A stretch of 64,000 bases of DNA, taken from Olsenella urininfantis. GTDB taxonomy: Bacteria; Actinomycetota; Coriobacteriia; Coriobacteriales; Atopobiaceae. This document shows, piece after piece, positions 57,626-64,000 of this stretch. The notes beneath the pieces are model-generated. The model was not told the origin of the DNA and did not search any database. It saw nothing but the letters and a program-made list of their open reading frames with translations. The first letter of the stretch is position 1, and each line of letters opens with the position of its first letter. A program made the position numbers and the translations under genes. The DNA lies in assembly GCF_900155635.1 (NCBI RefSeq), contig NZ_LT732540.1:1606003-1670002 (forward strand), read 5' to 3'.

Positions 57626-57936
57626 TGGCCGATAAGAAGTTTCGTGCGCTTGTCTGCTGCCGTGCCGGCATGGGCTCGAGCATGATGCTCAAGATCAAGT
57701 GCGACCAGGTCATCAAGGAGTCCAACCTCCCCATCGAGACCGAGCACGGCAACCTCGACTCGCTCAACGGCTTCACGGGCGACCTTGTGGTCACCATGTC
57801 CGACCTCACCGACGAGCTCGCCGTCGACCCCCGCGTCCCCTATGCCGTGGGTGTCAAGAACATCGTCGACAAGGCAGAGATCAAGGCTGGTCTCGTCAAG
57901 TATCTGGCCGAGCAGGGCGTCGAGGTCTCTGAGTAG
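57625..57936 (+). CDS. PTS EIIB component, ascorbate (UlaB/SgaB) family
   Basis: This 103-residue protein has the phosphocysteine loop CCRAGMGSSMMLK; C12 is the likely phosphorylated residue, by alignment with CGxGxGSS loops. It transfers phosphate to the incoming sugar. Its ATG shares a base with the EIIA stop. The EIIC gene follows after 137 bases, with no gene between. Confidence 0.9.
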   Translation: MADKKFRALVCCRAGMGSSMMLKIKCDQVIKESNLPIETEHGNLDSLNGFTGDLVVTMSDLTDELAVDPRVPYAVGVKNIVDKAEIKAGLVKYLAEQGVEVSE

Positions 57937-58073
57937 ACCCCTGGCCTAGCCAGTGGCCTCAGGGCCAAAACACATAGCCATTCCCCCAGGGGCTGTGGGC
58001 TCATGATTCCAGTTGGGACCATGGCCTTGGGGTGCTCTGTCGAAAAAACCGGTTCAAAAAGGAAGGAAATGCC

Positions 58074-59402
58074 ATGGTTAACGCAATCCTGATGCAGCTG
58101 CGCGACACAGCGGTCATCATGGGCGCCATCGCCCTCATCGGACTGCTGCTCCAGAAGAAGTCCGCCGTTGACGTCTTCTCTGGCACCGTCAAGACCATCA
58201 TCGGCTTCATGATCTTCAACATCGGCTCCAGCGCCATGTCTGCCCAGGTGACCACCTTCGCCACCATGTTCAACACCGCATTCGGCGTGCAGGGCGTCGT
58301 GACGCAGGTCGAGGTCGCCACCTCCCTGGCACTCAACACCTACGGCACCGAGGTCGCCCTGGTCATGGTCCTCGGCTTCATCATGAACATGGTCTTCGCC
58401 AAGTTCACGAAGTTCAAGGCGGTCTTCCTGACCGGCCAGCACTTCCTGTACTTCGCCTGCGTTCTGGCCCTGGTCTTCATCTCCCTGGGCGCCCCCTTCA
58501 TCGTCACCGTGGTTCTCGGCGGCGTGATCCTGGGCTTCTGCGGCGCCGCGCTTCCCTCCTTCTGCCAGCCCTTCATGAACAAGCTCACCGGCGCAGAGAA
58601 CACCATCGCCATGGGCCACTTCAACGACATCGGCTATGCGGTCTCCGGCTACATCGGAAAGCTCTTCTCCAAGCAGCACGAGGCGGAGCTTGCCTCCGGC
58701 TCCTCCGACGACCGCGAGCTCCCCGAGTTCTTCAAGCTCTTCCGTGACTTCGTGTTCTCCGTGGCGCTGTTCATGATCGTGCTCTTCTACATCGTGACTA
58801 TCGCCTGCTTCCTGACCGGCCACCTGGTCAAGGTTCCCGACGACCCCACCAACGTGAATAACGTCATCCTCAAGGCCATGGGCAACGACATCTGGTTCAT
58901 CTGGCCCTTCCTCGCCGGCCTCCAGTTCGCCGCCGGCATGAGCGTCCTCATCTACGGCGTGCGCCAGTTCATCGCAGAGATCACCGCCGCCTTCGTCGGC
59001 ATCTCCGAGAAGCTCATCCCTGACGCCATCCCCGCCGTTGACTGCCCCGCCATCTTCCCCTTCGCGCCTAACGCCGTCATCCTTGGCTTCATCGGCTCCT
59101 TCGTCGGTGGCCTCGTGGCAATGGCCGTGATGGTTGCCCTGCACAGCCCCACCATCATGATTCCTGCCGCCGGCATCTGCTTCTTCTCTGGCGGCACCTG
59201 TGGCGTCATGGGCTATGCTTACGGCGGCTGGCGCGGCGCCCTGCTCGGCTCCTTCGTCATCGGCATCTTCCTCTGCGCCGGCCCGTTGGTCCTGTACCCC
59301 GCGTTCAGCGCCCTGGGAATCACCGGAGCCTCCTTCCCCAACGTCGACTACAACATCGTTGGCTCGATCATCTACGGCATCGGTCACCTCTTTGGCGCAT
59401 AA
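58074..59402 (+). CDS. PTS EIIC component, ascorbate (UlaA/SgaT) family
   Basis: This 442-residue multi-pass permease begins with VIMGAIALIGLLLQKKSAVD and KTIIGFMIFNIGSSAMS. MVFAKFTKFKAVFLTGQHFL and GHFNDIGYAVSGYIGKLF resemble UlaA. The substrate need not be ascorbate: the operon lacks ula lactonase and decarboxylase genes and has aldolases instead. GGAAGG precedes ATG 58074. Confidence 0.9.
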   Translation: MVNAILMQLRDTAVIMGAIALIGLLLQKKSAVDVFSGTVKTIIGFMIFNIGSSAMSAQVTTFATMFNTAFGVQGVVTQVEVATSLALNTYGTEVALVMVLGFIMNMVFAKFTKFKAVFLTGQHFLYFACVLALVFISLGAPFIVTVVLGGVILGFCGAALPSFCQPFMNKLTGAENTIAMGHFNDIGYAVSGYIGKLFSKQHEAELASGSSDDRELPEFFKLFRDFVFSVALFMIVLFYIVTIACFLTGHLVKVPDDPTNVNNVILKAMGNDIWFIWPFLAGLQFAAGMSVLIYGVRQFIAEITAAFVGISEKLIPDAIPAVDCPAIFPFAPNAVILGFIGSFVGGLVAMAVMVALHSPTIMIPAAGICFFSGGTCGVMGYAYGGWRGALLGSFVIGIFLCAGPLVLYPAFSALGITGASFPNVDYNIVGSIIYGIGHLFGA

Positions 59403-59422
59403 GCTCGCCTGAGCAGCTTCAG

Positions 59423-59467
59423 GGGCCCGGCGGCAACCACCTGCGGTGGGCGTCTCCGGGCCCTTTT
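59423..59467 (+). terminator. intra-operon terminator or attenuator
   Basis: GGGCCCGG (59423-59430) pairs with CCGGGCCC (59456-59463) and is followed by TTTT. It sits between the EIIC gene and the downstream genes, which have the same direction. It may reduce expression of the enzyme genes relative to the transporter. Confidence 0.75.
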
Positions 59468-59492
59468 GCTAGAAAGGACTCTGGAGGGTCAC

Positions 59493-60053
59493 ATGTCTCA
59501 AGCAAAGCCCAAGGGATCGCCAAGGCTTCCCGACCGCGGCTCCCTTCCCGACGAGGAGATCGAGCTCGTGGTGGAGGAGGACCGCATGCATCTGGTCCTC
59601 GAGGCCTTCGCATCCTTCGCCTGCGTCCTGGCCCTGCTCCTTGGCGCGCTGGCCCTCGTGGAGGCGGCAGGCGCCAGCTCGAACATGTGGCTCGTGCTCC
59701 TGGCCCTGTTCGCCCTGACGGCGGTGTGGTTCATCTCCAGGCATGCCGGGAGGCTCTTCCGCAGGTGGATGGCCCATACCCCCGTCATGGAGCTGGGCGA
59801 GAGGCACCTCTTCGTCTGCAGGGAGTCCAAGCGGGAGCAGGCGCTCTGCGTAAGCTACGAGAGCATTGGCCAGGCCAGGGTCCAGCGCGAGGGCGGCAAG
59901 CTGCGCCTGCTGCTCAAGGGGCCTTGGGTCGAGCATCCCTCTGGCTACGAGTACGTGGCAGTCTCCCGACCCTTCGCCAAAGAGAGCCTCGACTCCCTTG
60001 AGGAGGAGCTCGTCTCGGCTCTGCGCGCCCACGGTGTGAGCGTCGCGTCCTAG
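59493..60053 (+). CDS. small membrane protein in the PTS operon
   Basis: This 186-residue protein has two transmembrane segments (about 36-80, ASFACVLALLLGALALV and NMWLVLLALFALTAVWF). A cytoplasmic-looking C-terminal half resembles a small PH-like beta domain (ERHLFVCRESKREQALCVSY, GKLRLLLKGPWVEHPS). GGAGGG precedes ATG 59493. No family is recognised. Its place between transporter and enzymes suggests co-expression; a catalytic role is unlikely. Confidence 0.7.
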   Translation: MSQAKPKGSPRLPDRGSLPDEEIELVVEEDRMHLVLEAFASFACVLALLLGALALVEAAGASSNMWLVLLALFALTAVWFISRHAGRLFRRWMAHTPVMELGERHLFVCRESKREQALCVSYESIGQARVQREGGKLRLLLKGPWVEHPSGYEYVAVSRPFAKESLDSLEEELVSALRAHGVSVAS

Positions 60054-60092
60054 CACCACGTCAGCATCCATCTCCAAGATCAAGGAGGAAAC

Positions 60093-60701
60093 ATGGCAAG
60101 CGACAAGGAACAGGTCCAGGAATTTCTGTCCATCATGAACGAGGAGGTCATGGCCTTCCAGGCCGGCATCGACATCGACGCCCTCGCCGCGGCAAGGGAC
60201 CTCATCCGCTCGACCGAGAAGGCCGGCGGTCGCGTGCACGTCACCGGCATCGGCAAGCCGGGCCACGTGAGCGGCTACGTGGCGTCGCTCCTCTCGTCCA
60301 CGGGAACGCCCACCTACGAGCTCCACGGCACCGAGGCCGTCCATGGCTCCGCAGGCCAGGTCCTTCCCGGCGACGTGGTCATAGCCATCTCCAACAGCGG
60401 CGAGACGGTCGAGCTCAAGGCCACCGTCAACTGCCTCAAGTCCAACGGGGCAAAGATCATCTCCGTGACCGGAAACCCCGAGTCCTGGCTTGCCCGGCAA
60501 GGCGACGTGGCCCTCATCGCCGGAGTCAGGCGCGAGGGCGACGACATGAACAAGCCTCCCCGGGCGTCCATCGTCGCCGAGATCCTGGAGCTGCAGTGCC
60601 TCTCCATCCTGCTGCAGAACGACTACGGCCTGAACCCCACCCAGTACGTCAAGTGGCATCCGGGCGGGGCCCTGGGCGCGTCCATCCGCGAGGGAAGGTA
60701 G
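60093..60701 (+). CDS. SIS-domain sugar-phosphate isomerase-like protein
   Basis: This 202-residue protein has an isomerase-type SIS domain: GRVHVTGIGKPGHVSGYVAS, the phosphate-binding ISNSGETVELKATV, and HGTEAVHGSAGQV. It resembles arabinose-5-phosphate isomerases (KdsD/GutQ without CBS) and 3-hexulose-6-phosphate isomerases. AAGGAGG precedes the ATG. The gene is followed after 5 bases by the lyase gene, so it likely works on a phosphosugar imported by the PTS. Confidence 0.85.
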   Translation: MASDKEQVQEFLSIMNEEVMAFQAGIDIDALAAARDLIRSTEKAGGRVHVTGIGKPGHVSGYVASLLSSTGTPTYELHGTEAVHGSAGQVLPGDVVIAISNSGETVELKATVNCLKSNGAKIISVTGNPESWLARQGDVALIAGVRREGDDMNKPPRASIVAEILELQCLSILLQNDYGLNPTQYVKWHPGGALGASIREGR

Positions 60702-60706
60702 GGCGC

Positions 60707-61606
60707 ATGGCACTCTTCTCTGGCGTCATCGTCCCCATGGTCACGCCCTTCAGGCGCGACGAGGGACAGACCATCAACTACGAGGCCGGCGAGCAGCTCG
60801 TGGAGAAGCTCGTCGCCGCCGGCGCGAGCGGCATCTTCACCTTCGGCTCCAACGGCGAGTTCCACACCTGCACCCCCGACGAGAAGATAGGCTTCTCGAA
60901 GTTCGTGGTAGAGAGGGTCGCCGGCCGAGTTCCCGTCTACGTGGGCACCGGCTCCTGCTCTACGCGCGAGGCGTGCGAGATGTCCAGGAGGGCGGAGGCG
61001 ATCGGCGCAGACGCGCTCTCGGTCATCAACCCCTACTTCATGAAGGTCTCCGACGCTGAGGTCAGGAGCTACTTCGAGGCCGTTGCCCAGAGCGTGAAGA
61101 TCCCCATCATCCTGTACAACATCCCCAAGTCCACGGGCATGAACCTCTCGCCCGAGCTCGTGGGGGAGCTCGCCCGGATAGACAACGTCAAGGGCGTCAA
61201 GGACAGCTCCGGCAACATGGACAACCTCGCCGGCTACCTCCAGGCCGCAAGGGGCAACGACGTGGACGTGCTCGTGGGCTCCGACGGCAAGATCTCCGAG
61301 GCGTTCGCGCTTGGCGCCTCGGGCACCATTGCGGGCACGGCCAACCTCATCACTGACGTGGTGGTCAGGCTCTGGGAGGCCCTCGAGGCGGGCGACGCCG
61401 AGCTCGCGGCTCAGCTGCAGGCCGAGGTGGAGCCCATTCGCGACGTGCTTCACCTGGGGTCCACCCCCCAGACGCTCAAGCGCTCGCTCGAGCTCTCCGG
61501 TATCCCCGTGGGTCCAGGCCGCGCCCCCGTCTCTGAGACCACGCCCGACGTGGACGAGAAGATCAAGGCGATGCTGGACCACTACGGCATCAGTCACTCA
61601 GCGTAG
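60707..61606 (+). CDS. DHDPS/N-acetylneuraminate lyase-family aldolase
   Basis: This 299-residue class I aldolase has GSNGEFHTCTPDEK (usually GTTGE), the Tyr in IILYNIPKSTGMN, and the Schiff-base Lys in GVKDSSGN. The family includes dihydrodipicolinate synthase, sialic-acid lyase, and 2-keto-3-deoxy-sugar-acid aldolases. A catabolic operon with PTS genes argues against lysine synthesis. ATG 60707 is the start; the upstream gene stops 5 bases earlier. Confidence 0.88.
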   Translation: MALFSGVIVPMVTPFRRDEGQTINYEAGEQLVEKLVAAGASGIFTFGSNGEFHTCTPDEKIGFSKFVVERVAGRVPVYVGTGSCSTREACEMSRRAEAIGADALSVINPYFMKVSDAEVRSYFEAVAQSVKIPIILYNIPKSTGMNLSPELVGELARIDNVKGVKDSSGNMDNLAGYLQAARGNDVDVLVGSDGKISEAFALGASGTIAGTANLITDVVVRLWEALEAGDAELAAQLQAEVEPIRDVLHLGSTPQTLKRSLELSGIPVGPGRAPVSETTPDVDEKIKAMLDHYGISHSA

Positions 61607-61621
61607 GAAGAGGGGGCCATC

Positions 61622-62266
61622 ATGCAGATGCAGAAGATGTGCGTCACCAAGAGGCTCTATGACTGCGGCGCCCTTGCCGTGGTGCGCGTCGAGACCGTGG
61701 AGCGTGGCTGCGAGATAGCCGAGGGCTGCATCAGGGGCGGCGTGCCCTGCCTCGAGATCAGCTACACCAACTCCAACGCGGGTGAGGTCATCTCCGGCAT
61801 CAAGGCGAGGTTCGGCGACGAGATCTGCATCGGCGCGGGTACCGTCATGGACGAGACCACCGCCCGCCTCGCCATCATGTCCGGCGCCGAGTTCGTCGTT
61901 GCCAACATGAGCAGCCTCGCCGTCGCCGAGACCTGCAATCGCTACCAGATCCCCTACGCCCCCGGCTGCACCACGGTGACCGAGGCGGTCCAGGGCATGG
62001 AGAGGGGGGCGGCGTTCATCAAGGCCTTCCCCGTCTCCAACGTCTATGGCCCTCAGCTGGTCAGCCTCTTCAAGACCCCCACCCCCTGGATGCCCATCAT
62101 GGCTTCTGGCGGCATCAACCTGGAGAACCTCGCCGAGTGGGTCGAGCGTGGCGTGGACTGCTGTGGGATGGGGAGCCTCCTCACCAAGGGGTCCGTGGAC
62201 GAGATCGCCGCCAACGCCGCCCAGGTGCGCAGGATCATTGACGAGACGCGGGCCAAGATGGCGTAG
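61622..62266 (+). CDS. KDPG/KHG-type aldolase
   Basis: This 214-residue class I aldolase has CLEISYTNSNAGEVI (catalytic Glu), IGAGTVMDETTARLAIMSGA and the Schiff-base Lys in FIKAFPVSNVYG. IMASGGINLENLAEWV supports phosphate binding. It would split a 2-keto-3-deoxy-6-phospho sugar acid into pyruvate and a triose phosphate. It is the last gene of the operon, 15 bases after the DHDPS-like gene. Confidence 0.9.
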   Translation: MQMQKMCVTKRLYDCGALAVVRVETVERGCEIAEGCIRGGVPCLEISYTNSNAGEVISGIKARFGDEICIGAGTVMDETTARLAIMSGAEFVVANMSSLAVAETCNRYQIPYAPGCTTVTEAVQGMERGAAFIKAFPVSNVYGPQLVSLFKTPTPWMPIMASGGINLENLAEWVERGVDCCGMGSLLTKGSVDEIAANAAQVRRIIDETRAKMA

Positions 62267-62291
62267 TTGCCCGCCTTTGGGGTGAGCACGT

Positions 62292-62333
62292 CCGCCTCGT
62301 CGCCAGGCCCTCTGGCGACGAGGCGGTTTTTTT
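62292..62333 (+). terminator. terminator of the first PTS operon
   Basis: CCGCCTCGTCGCCA (62292-62305) pairs with TGGCGACGAGGCGG (62312-62325), followed by about seven T. It is a strong factor-independent terminator. Confidence 0.93.
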
Positions 62334-62409
62334 CGGGCCTTTTCTGCCTGCTGTGCCGTCACCTACTGGTGGCCTGACGGACGAAAAAGGTGAGATTCGG
62401 CCTGCCAGG

Positions 62410-62444
62410 CCCGCAATGCCGTCGTTTGGCGGCGGCATTGCGGG
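62410..62444. terminator. second hairpin between the PTS loci
   Basis: CCCGCAATGCCG (62410-62421) pairs with CGGCATTGCGGG (62433-62444). It lies just beyond the stop of the leftward regulator gene and may terminate it. The T-run is weak. Confidence 0.5.
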
Positions 62445-62481
62445 CGGGAAGTCGGGCCTCGGCCCTTCTCGGGCCACGGAC

Positions 62482-63114
62482 CTACCGGGGCAGGGACCTC
62501 AGGGTGGGCACGCCAAGCTGCGAAAGCCGCTCCAGCAGGGCTAGATCCTCGGCATCGGTGATGACGGCCGAGAAGTCAGTGACCGAGGCGAAGCGGAAGA
62601 GCCCCGGACGGTGGAACTTCTCCTCCTCCACCAGGAGGAAGCGGTAGGAGGCGTTGTGGATGACGCGCTTGTCGCCCTCGGCAATAAGGTCGGCAAGCAG
62701 GAGGTTGGTGCGAGAGACGTCGAGGAAGATGGAGTCTCCATTGTTTATCTCGAGATAAGCGCGCTTCGCCACCGCCCTGCGCGCCTGCAGGGCGGTCTCG
62801 TCCCTCTCGCGCTCGACGGACACGGGCTCAAAGACGCGTCCCGTGCCATCCCAGGGCCAGTGGTCGCCTGAGGCGCTGGCGTGGCTTGGGGGCCTATGGC
62901 GCCCGGCGCGCTGCGCCGCCTGCGGGGCGGGTGGCCCAACGCGCCGGGCGCCGCCGTAGTAGCGCTCGCAGCGGCCCTCCCTCGAGAGCGTCTGGAGGTC
63001 CTTCCGGATGCTGTCGACGCTTACGCCAAAGCGCCGCGAGAGACCCTCCACGCTTGCCGAGCCCTCAGCATTGAGGATGGCAACGATTTGCTCCCTGCGT
63101 TCATGGCGAAACAA
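62482..63114 (-). CDS. compact DeoR-family regulator of the second PTS locus
   Basis: This 210-residue protein has a DeoR helix-turn-helix start (RREQIVAILNAEGSASVEGL, then VSVDSIRKDLQTLSREG). An unusual Arg/Pro-rich linker (about 55-100) follows. The sensor fold keeps NNGDSIFLDVSRTNLLLADL, then jumps to FASVTDFSAVITDAEDLALL, lacking the central part usually about 60 residues long. TTG 63114 is chosen because GGAGGGGG lies about 6 bases upstream. It is divergent from the EIIA gene at 63.4 kb. Confidence 0.82.
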   Translation of the reverse strand: MFRHERREQIVAILNAEGSASVEGLSRRFGVSVDSIRKDLQTLSREGRCERYYGGARRVGPPAPQAAQRAGRHRPPSHASASGDHWPWDGTGRVFEPVSVERERDETALQARRAVAKRAYLEINNGDSIFLDVSRTNLLLADLIAEGDKRVIHNASYRFLLVEEEKFHRPGLFRFASVTDFSAVITDAEDLALLERLSQLGVPTLRSLPR

Positions 63115-63214
63115 GCGTGCCCCCTCCCGCCGCCTGGATGCCCGGTGGTTATCCCTAGCTAGAAAAATACCCCTCGAAAGCTTGGGAAAAGGCACCGTTG
63201 GCCAAAGGTGAAGA

Positions 63215-63230
63215 AAAAATGTACATTTTT
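63215..63230. promoter_or_regulatory. perfect palindrome, candidate operator of the second PTS locus
   Basis: AAAAATGTACATTTTT is a perfect 16-base inverted repeat in the divergent gap between the DeoR gene and the EIIA gene. TAGAAT at 63256-63261 may be the -10 of the rightward promoter, so a repressor at the palindrome would block it. Confidence 0.6.
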
Positions 63231-63372
63231 AGTACAAAACAGGAAAGAACAGGAATAGAATGTGCGCGTAATGAGGAGCGCCAAGGGTTTGAGCGCAGCA
63301 CGTGATCGGTGCGCGCCGGCCCGGAGGTGCCTTCGCCTGTTGAAGGGACGAGGAAGCGAAGGGAGGTACTAC

Positions 63373-63816
63373 ATGAGCGCAATGTCTGACATGCTCAAGA
63401 GGGAGAACGTGCAGATCGTCGAGTCCTGCAAGGACTGGGAGGATGCCATTCATGTTGCCGTCCAGCCCCTGGTTGATGGCGGCTTCGTCACGCCCGACTA
63501 CATCGCGGGCATCATAGAGAACACCAACAAGTTCGGTCCCTACTTCGTCCTTGCTCCCGACCTGGCGCTTCTGCATGCGCGCCCCGAGCAGGGCGTGGTG
63601 GAGCAGCAGCTCGCGGTGACCATCGCCCGCACGGGAGTCGAGTTCAAGCCCGGCGAGCCGGTGCGTGTTCTCGTCACCCTGGCAGCGACCGACCCAGACT
63701 CTCACCTGGACGTCATGCGCATTCTCGCGACGATGTTCGCCGATCCCGCAAACATCGAGAAGGTCGCCACCGCAGCCAGCGCAGACGAGGTCTACAGGCT
63801 CTTCATGGAGGCATAG
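63373..63816 (+). CDS. PTS EIIA component of the second PTS locus
   Basis: This 147-residue EIIA type 2 protein has active-site His68 in LALLHARPEQGV. It is clearly related to the EIIA at 57.2 kb (shared DWED/NWED start, AQPLVD/VQPLVD, GPYxV, HARPEQG). GGGAGG precedes ATG 63373. It is followed directly by the EIIC gene, without EIIB between. Confidence 0.88.
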   Translation: MSAMSDMLKRENVQIVESCKDWEDAIHVAVQPLVDGGFVTPDYIAGIIENTNKFGPYFVLAPDLALLHARPEQGVVEQQLAVTIARTGVEFKPGEPVRVLVTLAATDPDSHLDVMRILATMFADPANIEKVATAASADEVYRLFMEA

Positions 63817-63908
63817 GCCGCCCAACGCGCGCCGTGCGGCAGGTGGCGCAGGGCGCGCCGGCAATGCAAGTGGAACGAAGCACGTACATCGCAACAGAGG
63901 GAGGAAAC

Positions 63909-64000
63909 ATGGCAGTGCTCGACTTCATAGTCAACATTCTGTCAACGCCAGCCATCCTGGTTGGCCTTCTCGCGCTTGTGGGCCTGTGTCTGCAGCGCAA
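63909..64000 (+). CDS. PTS EIIC component, ascorbate family (partial)
   Basis: The first 30 codons read MAVLDFIVNILSTPAILVGL and LALVGLCLQR, matching the N-terminus of UlaA-type permeases. GAGGGAGG precedes the ATG. The gene continues past the right edge. Confidence 0.82.
   Translation, partial: MAVLDFIVNILSTPAILVGLLALVGLCLQR

Overview
The window is a high-GC chromosomal segment spanning the replication origin of a Gram-positive actinobacterium. Gene content and order point to class Coriobacteriia, most likely Atopobiaceae (Olsenella-like): a class B sortase with a pilin-like substrate, ascorbate-type PTS systems, a DciA-type helicase loader and a Mg-type NRAMP relative. The genus is an inference from gene content, not from a database match.

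Origin region (about 3.4-19.3 kb). Genes diverge from about 8.5-8.8 kb. Leftward (minus) run rpmH, rnpA, yidD, yidC, khpB/jag, rsmG, parA, parB and a small membrane-anchored protein, with three perfect parS sites at 5.43-5.64 kb. Rightward (plus) run a GHKL ATPase/winged-helix protein, dnaA, dnaN, recF, dciA, gyrB and gyrA. Repeats of a divergent DnaA-box-like 9-mer, [AT]TTTC[AG]ACA, lie before the GHKL gene, at the start of dnaA and in the AT-rich dnaA-dnaN gap. Left of parB are rlmN (plus), ddl and a DinG helicase cut by the window edge (minus).

Core-metabolism stretch (19.3-40.5 kb). A bifunctional-nuclease-family gene, tRNA-Ile(GAT) and tRNA-Ala(TGC), typA, a TRIC-type channel, two tRNA-Ser genes, the rpsF-ssb-rpsR-rplI operon behind a probable S6:S18 leader, dnaB, and purine genes purA, purD, purE, purF, purM and purN. 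DegV, Nudix, pyridoxal-kinase and sortase B genes are interleaved with the purine genes.

Accessory patch (40.6-45.1 kb). A sortase-anchored surface protein is broken by an amber codon and a frameshift. Next is a truncated AlbA_2-domain gene. Then comes a low-GC insert of about 1.1 kb in the 3' end of an rlmD/rumA-type methyltransferase gene: it gives the gene a new C-terminal tail, carries a CopZ-like Fe-S protein, and leaves the displaced native 3' end at its far side.

Right part (45.2-64 kb). A lactate-dehydrogenase-family gene, an EF-G paralogue with altered G motifs, a CNNM/CorC-type protein, a protein whose N-terminus resembles the cyanophycin synthetase N-domain, a YtxH-like protein, and a PRC-barrel protein. 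A NRAMP-related probable Mg2+ transporter is paired with an MgtE-like sensor/membrane protein. The window ends with two neighbouring DeoR-type/ascorbate-type PTS loci. The first also encodes a SIS-domain isomerase, a DHDPS/NAL-family lyase and a KDPG-type aldolase, which suggests catabolism of an unidentified sugar acid or amino-sugar acid. The second runs off the right edge.
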